A stretch of DNA of 64,000 nt from NCBI GenBank assembly GCA_001510575.1, contig LNGK01000007.1:62001-126000 (forward strand). Reading direction: 5' to 3'. Within the stretch, counting starts at the first letter, position 1. The number at the start of each line of letters is the position of its first letter. The stretch comes from Knoxdaviesia capensis. Taxonomy: Eukaryota > Ascomycota > Sordariomycetes > Microascales > Gondwanamycetaceae. Shown in pieces: positions 1-13,242 of this stretch. The position numbers and the translations under genes were made by a program. Under the pieces are notes generated by a model. The model searched no databases, was not told the origin of the DNA, and was given only the letters and a program-made list of their open reading frames with translations.

Positions 1-1413
1 AGTATACCCGACTCTCCAACGCTCTGGCGCTTTTCAGGGTGTCAAGAATCCTGGCGAAGGTCCTGGAGACGGTGTATCCCGCCGCTGCCACATACGAACT
101 CTCGCTCCAAAAGCTGGCTGCCCTTGACGACGAATTGACTGCATGGCAAGAAGAGCTTCCCAGCCACTTGCGCCTGACATTTGCTCAAGACAAACCGTCT
201 ACTGATGTGACTGGCAGCCGGTCTCCTCTATTGGTAAGATCATCTCGTACGAGTCCGGGAGGTCTTTTCATCATACTAACTGTTCTTTCAGACTCTCACC
301 TTCTACTATATCCGGACGCTAATCAACCGGCCGGCAGTGGGCTCGACCCTGGGATCGAAGACCGCTCCGGCTGTGCTAGCGGTCAGTGAATCCAGCAAGC
401 GCATTATCCAGATTGTGCAATTGCTGGAAGAGCGGAACCTTTCGTTCTCCATGTGTCTCAACAAGCCAGATATTCTGGTTCTTTGTGGCATGGCCTTGCT
501 CTACCAAGCCTTGGACCTCAAGCAGGACAGCAAAGTGCTCAAGGACAGCGAACGCCTGGTCAACTCCATCGTCACGACACTTTATCGCATGAGTGTTCCG
601 GGCTGTCTGGATTTCAAGCGCATTGCGAGCCTGTTCGTGTCTGTTACCGAGCCGGTGGTCGCGGCGCCGATCCCCGGTACCAGAACTGCCCCGGTCTCCA
701 TTGAGATACCGGCGCCGGTCCGGAAGTCCTCGCCGTCGGTTTCAGCGTCGAAGCGGACGCAGCGCAACTCTTTCGATACGCACTCACCGGGGAGCGACCT
801 CCTCCTCCACGAGAAGCAGAGAAGAATGCCTACTCCTGGAGGACACTACGACACCTACAGCACCAGGTCGTCCTTCGATAGCCAGACCAATTCCACACCC
901 TCCCCGCTAAGTTCGTCGCTGCGGACGCCTTCCGAGATCCGGAAATCCCCGCCGTTGGACTTCGTGCAGATGAACATGATGCCGCCCAAGAACTGCGAGT
1001 CCCCTGAGCCGTCGCATGACGATGCGCATAAGATGCCTGGAGTGACAACCGGTGATTGGGAGTCCCTGTTGGCGTCTATGGAGGGTGGGCAGATTTCGGT
1101 CTACGACATGATCTACGGCGGCGGGCTCCCCGCGCCCGAGTCTGCCCCGAGCTCTGCGTCTGCGGCGACTGGCGCGTGGTCCCCCGATAACTGGGACCTG
1201 TCAAAGTTCAATATCGGTGACTTTGGCCATGAGGGTGTCCCCCCTATTAGCTCTCTCAGCGACGATGGGCTGAGTTCGGGTGATGATATTTCCCCGTCTG
1301 AATTTGCGGCGCTAGCAGTCGATCCCCATGTCGACTACCATCAAATGGCCAAACGGTCATCCAACGGTGATTCGTATTTGATGAATGGTATTGATGCAGG
1401 ATTTAGTTTATAG
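1..1413 (+). CDS. Zn2Cys6-type fungal transcription factor, C-terminal part (5' end outside window)
   Basis: The window opens inside a coding exon: the frame is open from base 3, and 39 is an internal codon, not a start. An intron at 234-291 (GTAAGA donor, TACTAAC branch site, TTTCAG acceptor, phase 0) separates it from the final exon, 292-1413. The visible protein of about 450 residues begins in the helical fungal-specific transcription factor (middle homology) region, with stretches such as FYYIRTLINRPAV and LLYQALDLKQDSKV. It continues into a Ser/Pro-rich, disordered C-terminus with acidic and aromatic patches (DNWDLSKFNIGDF), as expected for an activation domain. The zinc cluster itself would lie upstream and is not seen, so the class is inferred from the middle region. 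The SSKRIIQ...LLEERNLSFSMCLNK segment recalls FacB-like regulators, but I would not assign it. It is transcribed towards the protease gene, 2.4 kb away. Confidence 0.75.
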
Positions 1414-3790
1414 TACCCTAAGGCGCTGCTCGGGGGGTTTTTTTTTCTTCTTGCTTCTGTTTCTTTATGTCTTGTTTGGGTCTTGGGCTTCCTGTTAGTA
1501 TTTGAAGTTTTCTGAATGTTTTGTAATGTTACGTCTAAATTGGAAGATGACCATGAAATTGAATCGGGGTCAAACCCAGTAACTGCTCCAACGATAAATG
1601 CTCGTATGTGTGCACCATGTCTACATGTATTGACGGACATCTCTTGCCCGGAATCTGTCCTAGGCTTGTGTGTGTGTGTGTGTGTGTCCGTTCGCACTTA
1701 CACCGTGAATCCACAGTAGCTGTTTAGCCAACAGTAACTTAACCTTCTCCAGAGTAAGCAACTGGAAATCGTGCCGACATTGATCAGGCCGCGCGCTTGG
1801 TGAGCAAGCAGTTCCATGATATACGACTCCGGTATACGGAGTTAACAGTTGTGGATTGATTGCTGATCTCCTCATTTCTATAATACTCGGACGTTCGGCG
1901 TATCGATAAGCCAACGGATCGTCCCCTATACTTGTTCACGATATGGCATGGCACTGGACCGAATCGAGCAGTCGCTGGCCGGTTCGGAGCCTTAAGCCGA
2001 ACTTGAAACTCGTATACGAGTGAAATGCTCCTTGGCACGGCGACTCGTAGCATGTCCCGAGCAAAAGGTTTCCGTCCATCATGTCCGGCAGACCGACCTG
2101 CCTATTCGAATAAGCCTCAAGATATGGCATTGTTCCCATTCAAGCTAGCAACCTGATGTACTCGGCACTGGTGACTAGTTTCGGAGGATAGGATTGCCCT
2201 TGCCCAGGGGCACCAGACTCCACCCAGATCTAAAGGTCTTCATATGAAGGTCTGGGACGGTACGTCCATAGTATGTCTGACTGTCCAGACCATGAGCTAG
2301 AAGAGAGGACAACATCCGGAAGAGAACATTGCAGGTGGAAGTGCAGGGTTGCAGCAGTTCAAGCCCTCGGCCATGGACCTTTATGAACACGAGGAGGAAT
2401 TCTGGCTGGTCACCTGGCGGTAGCCGTGAATCCAAACACGACACGCAGATCTCCTACACACTCCGCCAGTGGAACTTCTCGGTGATGGCGGCGGTGGTCT
2501 TGTTGATGCCGGCATGCGACTCATCGTGCACCAGCTCTGGTATGGTGCTCACCGGAGCAATGGTTCTCCGCAGTGAAGTTCGCACAGGTTTTTTTTTTTT
2601 TTGTTTTTTTTTTTTGTTGCACTTTGATAGAAGCATAAGCATACAGTACTTACCCTGCTAGTATTTAGTGATATCTCTAAAGTTGTGCCATCAGGGACCC
2701 CTTGATCTCTCATATGCCGTGCTTTCAGCGATCGATCTCTGGCGTCGGCCTATCATTACACAGGACCGTCTCTATCTAGGATAGCAACACTGAGCTACTG
2801 CCCCATCGCAGTATAAACCATGCTTTTGAGTCTGGCAGATCACCTCCTCTCATTCGTTAGGGCTCGACGATTCGTTGAGATCGTTTCTGCCTATTACGGC
2901 AACCTGGAGACCCCTAAACCCGGTAGTTGAACAGGGGTCCGCATGGAACTGGGACCTTCGGTACTATCTGACTTACCACGACGCAGAGAAGCAACCCAAA
3001 AGGTCTGTACAGTACATGCATGCATGACCGACCTCTGTGTCTGTGAAGAGAACAAGGAACGTGGATTCCTCACACGTCTCCACCGGCCGCACAGTTTCTC
3101 GTATCTTGATAGCAGGTGTTTTGCCCAAATCGGGAAGCCAGGTGTGACGACAGGCCTGCCTGACATGACGATTTCGAGCTGATAGGCCCCCAACAGCCAA
3201 ACACAATCTAATCTCAGCCTGTCTCCGTCCGGCCCGGGATAAGGCTATCGGCCGGCAACCTTCTGTTCCTCGGCTAGACCCAATGATACCTGTCTGGGCC
3301 CCGATGCTACGTCGCCCCCTTTATCGGAACACTATTGCCGCCTTTTCGACTTCTGAATCTCTCGTGATGCTCGCCCGGGAGGCAGGAACACAGCATCATC
3401 GTAGCGGGAACCCGGCGAGGTCAGTCCGGCTTCGGCGTGCCAGAGATGGGCTTTCGCGGTTCTCGGCGGCGTGCCCCATTGGTCAGGGTGGCATGAGAAG
3501 TGGTGATATAGCGGGATATGGAGTGGTGGTGAAGGTAACATGGGCACACAGAGGGGGGAAATTGGCATGATCGGTATGAAGCGAACGAGCGCACATGTAT
3601 GCCCAGAGGTTCTTATATAGAATGCAATGCCCTCCCCGTCGGAGCTACTCTTTTTCTGTTGTTCTTCACTCACATCGCTTCCATCTGCTCAAGGACAGAG
3701 AGCGAGTTCAATCTCTTCCCCTCCTGTCCTCTTCTGGTCTACCCCTTTGCAAGAGAATAAACACGCCTACCAAGGAGCTCTCACGCTACG
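1414..3790. other. Intergenic region, regulator to protease
   Basis: No gene is supported here. The stretch holds a (GT)n microsatellite near 1667-1687, a poly-T run near 2588-2615 and, at its right end, the C/T-rich leader and promoter of the protease gene (about 3640-3780). Short open frames on both strands lack introns, domains or consistent codon use. Confidence 0.6.
3614..3619 (+). promoter_or_regulatory. TATA-like box of the subtilase gene
   Basis: TATATA lies about 170 bases before the protease ATG and is followed by a C/T-rich leader, the usual layout of a strongly expressed fungal gene. Position and composition are the only evidence. Confidence 0.4.
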
Positions 3791-6700
3791 ATGAGACCCC
3801 AAATCAGCGGCTTCTTGCTTGGTCTGCAGGCCATTGCCGCCCTTGCGACCGGCGCGCCGTCCAAGCACCACCTGCTGGGCCGCAACGACGCGACGGTTGA
3901 CACAGCCGGCGGCGCTGCTCCCGAGCAGACGAACACCAAGCGGTTCATCGTGCAGTTCGAAAAGGTTAGCTTGCTCGGGCGCGCCACCCCTCTGTCTTTG
4001 TACTGCGTTGGACTTCATATACTGACAAGGTGGGCATATGGAGGGCGCCGATGTGACCGCGGAAACCGCGAACCTAGCCGCCCGCGGAGGCCGCATTCTA
4101 CGGGTCTTCAACAACGAGGTGTTCCAGGGCGCGTCGGTGGAGTCCGACATCGACAACATCGACACGCTACAGGAGATCACCAACGTGGCCTCGGCGTGGA
4201 ACTCGCGCAGCATCAAGCTGGCACAGCCGGCGGTCGGCGCCACGTTCTCCGCCCCCGACGAGGCCGCCGAGAGCTTCGAGATCCCCACCTCGGATCCACT
4301 CACCTACCACCACATGACCGGTGTCGACAAGCTGCATGAGCAGGGCATCTACGGAGCCGGCGCCAAGGTTGCTATTCTTGACACTGGTGTGCTGTATACC
4401 CACCGCGCGCTCGGTGGCGGTATCGGCCCTGGATTCAAAATTGCCGGAGGATACGATCTCGTTGGTGATGGCAGTAAGCAGATTGCCTAATGGCTGCTGT
4501 TATGAGGAGACTGGCTTGCGTACTAACCTACCGCCGCTGTATAGAATGGCCTAACTCGGGCGAGAAGGTCCCTGATGATGACCCGATGGACTACCAGGGC
4601 CACGGTACTCACGTCTCCGGTATCATTGCCGGAAACGACTCTGTGTATGTTTATCCCCTCCCTAGGAACCACAACCAAGCACACAACCTTGAGGTCCCCC
4701 CCCACCGTTTATTCCGCTGGCGATGCGCCTCAACCGGTTTGGTATCCGCTCTAACACACTTGTAGAATTCTCGGTGTTGCTCCCCAAGCCACTCTGTACA
4801 TGTTTAAGGTGTTCACAACAGCCGGCACGGTGGACGAGGACACCCTGATTGAGGCTATGCTGATGGCCTACGACACCGATGTCGACGTTATCACCGCCTC
4901 TATCGGTGGTGCTGACGGATGGACCAACGGAGCGTGGGCTGTCGTCTCGTCGGGCCTGGTTGAGAAGGGTGTCATCGTTACCATCTCTGCTGGCAACGAC
5001 GGAACTGCCGGAGCTTTTGGCGCGAGCAGCGGCTCGTCCGGTGAATTCGTGCTCGGGGTGGCTTCGATCGAGGCCGACGTGCTCGTGGCCAGCAGCTTCA
5101 ACGCCACCTTCACCCAGGCCGACGGCGCCACCAACAGCACGTTCCTGGGCTACCTCGCGCTCAAAGACTGGTACCCCGGCTCAGAGGTGAACGGCTGGCC
5201 GGTGTGGCCGCTGAGCCTCGACACCGGCGCGGCCAGCTCGGGCTGCGAGCCGTTCCCCGCTGACACGCCGGACCTGTCGGACAAGGTGGTGCTGATCCGC
5301 CGCGGCGGGTGCAACTTCAACCAGAAGCAGGCGAACGCGGCGGCGTTTGGCGGCAAGAACGTCATCATCTACAACAACGAGGACCCGCTGACCAAGCCCG
5401 AGTCGTACTACGACGGCATGATCTGCATGGTGCCGGCCAGCTACGGCGTGGCCATGATCGACGTCATCGCGGCCGGCGGCAGCGTTACCGTTGACTTCTC
5501 GCAGAACCCCATCTACAACATCAAGAGCCTGCCGAACGAGGAGAGCGGCGGCAAGGCCAGCTACTTCTCGTCGATCGGCCCCACCAACGAGCTGTTCATC
5601 AAGCCCGACGTTGCCGGGCCGGGAGGACAGATTCTGTCGTCCTACCTCAACAACGGCTATGCCATCCTCAGCGGAACGTCCATGTCCTGCCCGTACATCG
5701 CCGGCGTTGCTGCTCTGTACATCGGAAAGTACGGCGGGCGCGCCATCCACGGCCCCGGTTTCGCCAAGACGCTCGCGATGAAGATCTTGTCTTCGGGCAA
5801 GATGCCGGCGTGGTACGACGGGCTCTCGTACGAAGACTACGGCTACAAGGCGTCGGTGGCGCAGCTGGGCACGGGCATGGTCGATGCGGTCAAGGTGCTC
5901 GAGTACACGACGTCGCTCTCGTTCGCCAAGTTCGCGGTCAACGACACGCACTACTTCAGCCGCTACCACGAGGTCGACATCACCAACAACGGCGCGGCGG
6001 ACGTCGAGTACACCTTTTCCAGCGAGGACTTTGGCGGCTTCTTCGCCATGGTGACCGACCCGGAGGTGTGGGGCACGCCCCGCATTGCCTGGGACACCGA
6101 GCTGCTGACCAGCCCGATGACGATGGTGCCGACGATCAGCTTCCCGCAGGGCGCCTTCAAGATCAAGCCGGGGCAGACCAAGAAGGCCAAGTTCTCGTTC
6201 ATGTACCCGCAGGCCCTCGAGGATGTGGCGGCGAACCTGCCGATCTACAGCGGCGTGGTCAAGGTGGCCAGCTCGACGGGCGAGCAGCTCTCGATCCCGT
6301 ACCTCGGCAGCGCGGCCAACACCCACAAGGACGTCAGCGACGTGTTCTCGCGCGCCATAGGCTACCCGGCCATCACGTCGACACGGCGCAAAATCCCGCT
6401 GGCCACCAAGAGCAACTTCACGTTCAACACGGCCACCGACGTCAACGACTTCCCCGCGGTGTACCAGCGGCTGACGTACCCGACGGCCGAGCTGCGCTGG
6501 GACATCTTCGAGGAGTCGTGGCGCGAGCGCCACTGGTCGTACCCGCCGGTGGTCGGCCAGAACGGCTACGTCGGCAGCGTGACCTTCTGGGCCGGCGCGC
6601 ACGGCCAGTCGTTCTTCAACTCGACCAGCGACGACGCGACCGACGTCATCCCGTTCCCGATCAAGTTCCTCGGCCGCAACCTGTCGGGCGCGTACGGGCA

Positions 6701-6857
6701 GTGGTTCTGGTGGTTCGGCCAGCTGGCCAACGGCACGAAGCTGGCGCCCGGCAAGTACAACATGCGCTATGCGGCGCTGACGCCGTTTGGCAACCCGAAG
6801 AGCTCGGACAACTGGCACATCCTGGACACGCCGACCATTGAGGTTCTGAAGGTGTAG
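3791..6857 (+). CDS. Secreted subtilisin-like serine protease (S8) with PA domain
   Basis: Predicted extracellular endopeptidase of 931 residues. Exons are 3791-3964, 4044-4473, 4545-4644 and 4766-6857; the branch sites CTGAC and TACTAAC are visible in introns 1 and 2. A signal peptide covers about residues 1-21, followed by a short propeptide. The S8 catalytic triad is complete: Asp171 (AILDTGV), His221 (GHGTHVSGIIAG) and Ser540 (GTSMSCP), with the oxyanion Asn in ISAGNDG. A protease-associated (PA) domain is inserted in the catalytic domain at about 390-460 (VVLIRRGGCNFNQKQ). A long C-terminal region of about 300 residues (Fn3-like in this family) carries many N-glycosylation sequons. The architecture matches the fungal minor extracellular protease (Vpr-like) subfamily. 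I started intron 2 acceptance at 4044 because it restores the family sequence VQFEKGAD. It stands alone on its strand, upstream of the retrotransposon. Confidence 0.93.
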
Positions 6858-7689
6858 AGTGGCGGGGCGGTGCGGGGGGCTCTCAGGGCGTGGCATCCGT
6901 CCATATTGGCCAGGTTTTGCATCGATGTCGATGTCGGTTGATTTTCTCAGATATTCTGGACAAGACATTGTGTCTTGATCGGGCAGGCCGTAGTCAGTGC
7001 AGTGTTAGAGAAGCAATGAAGTCAACGACGACCTGAACCTAACTTTTGAACATCCTGCTGGTTTATCTGGGATTGCCAGCCAAATAACCTTCCAAGCCGG
7101 TTAGGGCTGATGGCCAAGCCCGGGGAGAAGTCGCCCGGGACTCACAGCTGGTCTTGCGCCGGACTTTGTCACGGTTGGAGTTGGCGAGACTGGGCTTAGC
7201 AGCGGGCCTGGGTTGGCGTTGGGGGGGAAGAAGCGGTAGCAGAGGTAGTAGTAGTTCCAACATCTGAGTGTTTGGAGCTCGTGTGGTCCACGCTTCTGCT
7301 GCTATCATCGACTGCGCGCATTTGGCGTTGGTTGGTCATGGCACTGGGTGTTGTGCAAGGCACTTGAGCATCGGTGAAATGCTTCCGAAAGCTCCGAGAA
7401 GAAACAGAGTTTGCAGGCATGGATTTCCAAGCACACAGTCCATGGCCCCTGCGGCCCTTGAGCTTGGGCCGGCACTAGTTCGAAAGCCAGCTGGGAAGCG
7501 TCCTCGAGCGTTGGCCGTGGCCTCAATATAAACAGGCCGCCCCGCTGCCGCAACCCCGCTGCTGAACAGATAGTTCTGCCATCCACCACGCTTCTCTCCC
7601 ACTTTTTCAATTGGGCTCTACAATTGGGCTCTGCAATTGGATGGGGATGGCTGGAGTGCACAATCACACAAATCAATTACATACCGGGA

Positions 7690-7725
7690 GGGGGGCGCGG
7701 GGGGGGCAGGGGCGGGGGGCAGGGG
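7690..7725 (+). other. Potential G-quadruplex-forming G-run cluster
   Basis: Five runs of guanine (6, 8, 4, 6 and 4 long) are separated by one to three bases. That satisfies the usual four-tract quadruplex pattern several times over. It lies about 240 bp before the retrotransposon insertion point. Folding is inferred, not shown. Confidence 0.6.
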
Positions 7726-7962
7726 CCTCTTATCGGCGCTCGGCCCACCCGACGGATCATCGGCATCCGGATCTCGGTGAGCCGGCCGTCTAAACACATG
7801 CTATCTCAGGCGTTTCTTCACACTAAACTGAAAGAGAACCAATAAATGCACGTGGCTAATATCGCCTCATGAGGCTCAAGCGTAGTCGGATTCTCACCAG
7901 CGTGCGAAACTTCTCGCCAAACAACCCTGTCTAACGAAGCTCCCAACTAGCATTCTTCGGCA

Positions 7963-7967
7963 GCCTT
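7963..7967. repeat. Target-site duplication, left copy (GCCTT)
   Basis: GCCTT precedes the TG of the left LTR and is repeated exactly after the CA of the right LTR at 13606-13610. A 5-bp duplication is the normal size for Ty1/copia integrases. Confidence 0.88.
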
Positions 7968-8309
7968 TGTTCGAATACAGGAAAGGCGGTTAGAATTAGA
8001 AGCGTAACTTTGCAGTTAATACCATTCACAAAGGTAGGGGGTAAAAAATAAGATAAGTAGTTGATAGCTATAAAATACTATGCTAGAATGGATAGGGGGA
8101 AAGCTTCCTTCTTATCCCCTATGGGATCTAGGCTTCCCCCGTCTAGATCCCTAATACCTTCTAAGGCTTCCCTTCCTATACTAGGCTCTTCGTAAATCTA
8201 TATTATATCTATTATTATTCCCTAGGCTATTTATCGTAGCCTTATTCTTTATTATAAACTTCTAGCTATATAAAGGATAATATAATATAAATTAATCTAA
8301 TATTTAATA
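7968..8309 (-). repeat. LTR, left copy (3' LTR of the element)
   Basis: 342 bp. It begins TGTTCGAATACAGG and ends ...TTTAATA, where the original terminal CA has become TA. It aligns end to end with 13264-13605. Its outer half keeps CA and TG, for example near 8014-8032. Its inner half from about 8198 has them converted to TA. A TATA-like stretch (TATATAAAGG) sits near 8264-8273. Confidence 0.92.
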
Positions 8310-8318
8310 CCTTTTCTT
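8310..8318 (-). other. Polypurine tract of the retrotransposon
   Basis: On the minus strand AAGAAAAGG abuts the left (3') LTR, where plus-strand priming occurs in LTR elements. It supports the minus-strand orientation. Confidence 0.6.
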
Positions 8319-11300
8319 AAATAGAACGTTATATACTAGTAGTCCCGCGTACCTCTTAAATAGCACTCTCCCTAATAACTTAGTTAGTATATCCGCTAAT
8401 TATTTTACTATAGGTACGTATTATACTCTAATATTAAGTTCCCGTACTCGGTTAATAGTAGAGTAAAGAGGCGTGCTAATATATTTTAGGTTTAGATAGT
8501 AAGTAGGTTTTATAACGGTAGTAATAATAGCGGTATTATCCTCCTAGAGGACGATATTCCTAATATAAAAGTTAAGCTTAATTAGTAAATATTAAAGCTA
8601 TACTAGGTAGTATATAGTCTCTCGTAGCACGTAGATCTTAGCTTTAGCGGAAGAGTTAGTAGTCCGCCTCTACTATTTACTATACTAGCTAATAGGGTTA
8701 TTATTAAGTATAATAACGTAGCTAGTAGTTAATTTAAATTCGGCGTCTTCAGTATTACCATACGATATATCGGCCTAAGCGTTTAGTATCTAATCTTACG
8801 CCGTAAGACTTTATCGGTAGGTAATCCCCTTCTAAGCGTATCCGGTAAGGTACTATAGTATATACTTTAGGCCTTTAGCGTATATAATTCGTAGGTCGTA
8901 AGAGAAACGCGCGTACTAATATATAACGTAGGCTACGTTAGGTCGGGTCTTTCCTATAAGGTATAAGAGCTTTCCTATTATTCGATAGTATAAGCCTTAA
9001 TCGGTAGGTTATATATCTTTATACTTAGGGGGTAGAAAGGTAACTAGCTCTATTAACGTAGTTACGGTTTAGTAATTTAAAAGCTAGAACTCCTCTAGTA
9101 TATCTCTAATATAGGTATCCTAGCTAATTAAGATATTATCGTTCTCGATCTTAATAGTTATTCCTAGGAGCTATTCGGGCTCTCCTTAATACTTAGAGAT
9201 TAGGATACTTACTAGGTCTTTCTTAAATTAATTAGCTATAGATTTATTAGGGGAAAGGATTAGTAGGTCGTCGACGTAAGAAGAGATAACTACTCGGGTC
9301 TAGGGGTTATAATAGGTTACGTTATTAGCTTATAAAGGCTTAAATCCGATTATTACGAGTACCTCTCGGAGGCGAATCTACTACTATCTTCCTAACTACT
9401 TTAGTCTATATAGTAGTTTTAGTAGAATAAAATACTACTAAGCGCTTCCTAACTTCTATCCGACCTTTAGGGCCTCCTCGGGATATTCGTCTAGGTACTT
9501 ACGTATTATAGGCTTAGGGATAATATAGATTATTTCCTTAAGCTCTCCTTATAAGTAGGTAGAGACTATATCTATCTACCGTAGGGTAGCTCTCGTCTTA
9601 ACTACGAGGGTTAATAAGATCCTCTACGTATCTAGGGTCGCGGTCGATACGAACGTTTCGTAGAAATCGACGCCTTCTCGTTATTAAAAGCCTCGAGCGT
9701 ACTATCTTACTTTCTTCTTAGTTTCGTTACCCTCCGCGTTAGTCTTCTATCAAAAGGCGAGCTTCGTAGTAATTAGTTTCTTTAGAGGCTTTCCCTATAT
9801 TACCTTAAAAGTCTTTATCTTAATAACCTTCTAAAATTTAATCCTAATAGCTTCTATCTAGGTTCCTATAGCTTTCTAATCTTACTAAGGGTTACGCTTT
9901 AATACTTCGTTAGTATTACGTAAGTAGATTAAATCGGATACTACTATAAAAGTACTTCCTAGTAGTTAGTCGCTAGCTAATTCGTTAAGGTCTTCGAGTT
10001 TATCTAGTCTTAAGCGGCTCTTATTAGTAGTAAGAGGATTCGTAGTCGTAATTTCCTTATTATCTAATAAGTTCTACGTATTAGACGGTTCTAATACGGC
10101 CGTTAGCTCCGATACCCTAGATAGCTCCGGTACGCTAGATAGCTCCGATACGCTAGATATCCCCTTCTTAGGGATACTACTACTAGTAATAGCGCTAGCT
10201 TTCGATTAGCGTAGCGCTCCTAGAGGGTAAGATTAAACGTACTTTCTATATAAAAGCTTATAGATACGTTCCTAAAACCGGATATCCTTAGTAATATATA
10301 CCTATCCGAATTCTAGAATCTATACTCTATAAAGATAGCGGCCTTAGTATCTAACTAAGATACCTTCTACGCCCGTAGGTACTAGCTTAGTATTTTAGCT
10401 ATCGAATTTAGCGCTTAATATCTTCTATCGCTAGAGGGGGTTTATATATACGATATACTTAGAACCTAGTATTCGAAAGTATAATATATTAACCTTCTCG
10501 TATATCCCGTAAGCCTTCTAAAAGGCGCCGATTAGCGTATTAAAGCTCCTAAAGATAACCGTTTAATTAAGTATATAGACTACCGCGGTTATAATCTTAT
10601 CTTATAGCTCCGGCGGGATACTCTCGGTAATAACGGTTACTCTAGTCTTCTATAAGACCTCGCGGATACTACGCTCGATACGCCCGTTCTTAGTTAAGTA
10701 ATATAGAGGCGATATTATATACTCGATTCCCTACTCGTTATAGTAAGTAGCTAGCTTCTTAGTACCGATATCGGTACCGTTATCGCTATAGAGCTTCTTA
10801 GGCTTCCGGCCTAGCTCTAGCGCCTATCTCTTAACGGTTTTCTAGATATATATAAGTATATTACTTTTCTAGGCCGTTATATAAACTAATCGTTAGCTCG
10901 TCGCCTTATTATATACTAATAAGAAGTAGCTATTCCCGCTCGTAGATACCGGTCATATAGTACCTATATCCGTATAGATAACCTCCCTAGGTACCTTAGA
11001 AGGTGCTTTAGAGTCTAGTAGTTTAAAAGACGTTATCTTTCTAAACTCGTAGGCGCTATAAGGCTCGATAAGTCTAGTTACCTTCTTAATTAGAGAACTA
11101 GTAACTACCTTAACTATTCGGGATATAGCTACCCTTCTAGGGTAGTAAAGGCGCTAGTATATAAGAGCCTCGCTCTCTAAGAGCGTACGTAGGGATACGT
11201 TAGCGTATACGGTACCGTTAACTTCAGTATATAAGGTATAGCCTTCCTCGCGAGGAAGCTCGTCTATAGTCGTATAGGCCTTAGGGCCTTCCTTTACTTC

Positions 11301-13242
11301 TAGCGTAAAGCCTCTTTCTATTAGAAAGATAGTAGTAATAACCTTATCCTTAATTATTAGCTAGTCTACTACTAGAATATACCCCTTCTTATATTAAATA
11401 ATTCTAGAGATAACGTTAATAGGAAAGGTAAGGTAATACTAGACGTTAGTAATCCTAAGGTTAGATCTATCCTTTATCTAGAGTTAAACGGTTCTAATAT
11501 ATCGAACTCCTAATAATCCGCTCCCTAACTTAATCGAATTAGTAAAAGTCTTTAGGGATCCTCGCTTAAACTAAGATAGGTCGTTTAAAATATAAGAATC
11601 CGAACTTATATTATAAATCTAATTTATACGGATATAGTATACGGGGTAAGGCTTAAAGGGTCGTTAGTCTATAGCGGTATAGGTAGTACTATAGAGGGTA
11701 ATCAACTCCTCTAGTTTAGCGTCCTTTAGAGGCTTATTACCTTTACCCTCGGTAGGCTTCTTAGTAGAAGTCGTAGTATTTACGGCTCCTAGCTTATAAG
11801 TCTTCTCTTTACTATTCGCCTTCACTTAGTACTTACTTATAATATAACCTTTTAAGCTATACTAATAGTATTAAATATCACTCTTCTTCTAAATAGGGAT
11901 ACTACTAGCGGTAGGCTTAGGGGAGGGGGGGGTATAGTAGTCGGGTTTTTTTACGCTATTATCCTTCTTCTAGTTAGGAAGATATCTAGATTACTACTAG
12001 CGCGTAACGCGGTTTATATTCTTAGCTATATATTTAGATATAGCTATAATAAGGGCGGCCTTATTATCGATATCCTTATTAAAACTCTTTAGGATAGCGT
12101 AAAGGTCTCTATTAAGCTTAGGGTAGCGGGCGGTAATATAATAGTAGGCGCCCGTCGCGGTTAAGATAGTTAGGATCACGAGCCCTTTTAGTCTTACCTT
12201 ATATACTATAGAGACGAATCGATTTAGGATTTAGTATACTCCCTCTCTTAGTTCGGTTTAGAAATTAAAAACTACTATAATATTTTTAATCTATAACTTC
12301 CTAATTACCTAGAAATTCTACTTTAGTAATCTAAATAGGGTATAGGTATTTACCTTATCCTTAAATATAAAGGAAATCTCGGGGGCGATCGATTCCTTTA
12401 TTATACGTACTATATACGCGCTTACTAGGGGTTAGAGGTCTCGGAGTTATTTAACGGTAATACCTAGCGCGCTTAGGGTAGTCTCGAATTCTTCGGACTA
12501 CTATAGCTATTCCGAAGTACTAGCTAGCTTTAGGGTCTTATCGATAAGGATAGCGTAGTTCTTAAGCTCCTTTATCTTAACTTTCGTAGCCAAACGTCTA
12601 TAGTTCCCGTCTTCATCTAAGTTATCGTTATCTTCGTTTTCCAACTAGTACTCCTACTATTAGAAAGAGGATTTACGTTATCGTTCGTTCTCTTAAGTTA
12701 TTTATAAAACCTTATCTTATATCTCTAAGATCTTCTTAATTAATACCTACTACCGCTCTAAATCTATAATTTAGTTCTACTTCCTATCGCTATCCTTCTT
12801 AATTTCCTTTAAGTTCTTAGTAACCGTCTCGGTTATTACTTCTATAAACTATACCTAGGGGAGGGGAGGATAGTAGATAGTATAGGTATCGGGTATATAT
12901 ATAGGAGTCTCTCCCTCGGGTTCTAGGGTAGCCTCGTGGATATTAGTTAGAAGCTCGGCTCTCTTTTACCTCGAAGTCGAGGACTTAGTTAGGGATATCG
13001 ATCGTTATATAATATCGTAAATAGTAAGGCTAACTCGGTAGGGGAAGGGGGGGTAGAATTAGTTACTAAAACTCGTTCTATTAGAACGTAAAAAATTAGA
13101 GTGCTATAGGAGTTAAACGGCTTCTAGGATCCGAAAATAGGGGGGGGGAGGGACTACGGAAGTTTTCTCGGTTCCCGTAGGATTAATAAGTAGGTTAAGG
13201 GGGGGGGGGTAGGTCGAAACGAAAATAGTAAGGTATAAAGCT
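8310..13242 (-). pseudogene. Degenerate copia gag-pol region
   Basis: Internal region of the element. Approximate segments on the minus strand are: gag-like 13.1-11.8 kb, ending in a nucleocapsid knuckle whose four metal-ligand codons now all read TAC or TAT; integrase 11.4-10.5 kb; reverse transcriptase about 9.7-9.1 kb; RNase H about 8.9-8.38 kb. Each is recognisable only from short motifs, because transitions have introduced stops throughout. No protein can be made. The protease segment was not located with confidence. Confidence 0.85.

Larger units (their letters stand above)
6858..7967. other. Intergenic region, protease to retrotransposon
   Basis: 3' flank of the protease gene. No convincing gene is seen. 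It contains the G-rich cluster at 7690-7725 and a TATA-like ATATAAA near 7527 with no supported gene downstream. CA and TG dinucleotides are normal here, in contrast to the adjoining element. Confidence 0.55.

Noticed and set aside
5181..6968. 595-codon minus-strand open frame opposite the subtilase
   Set aside because: It mirrors the high-GC third-position coding strand of the protease, is rich in Arg/His/Val-Ala, and has no domain.
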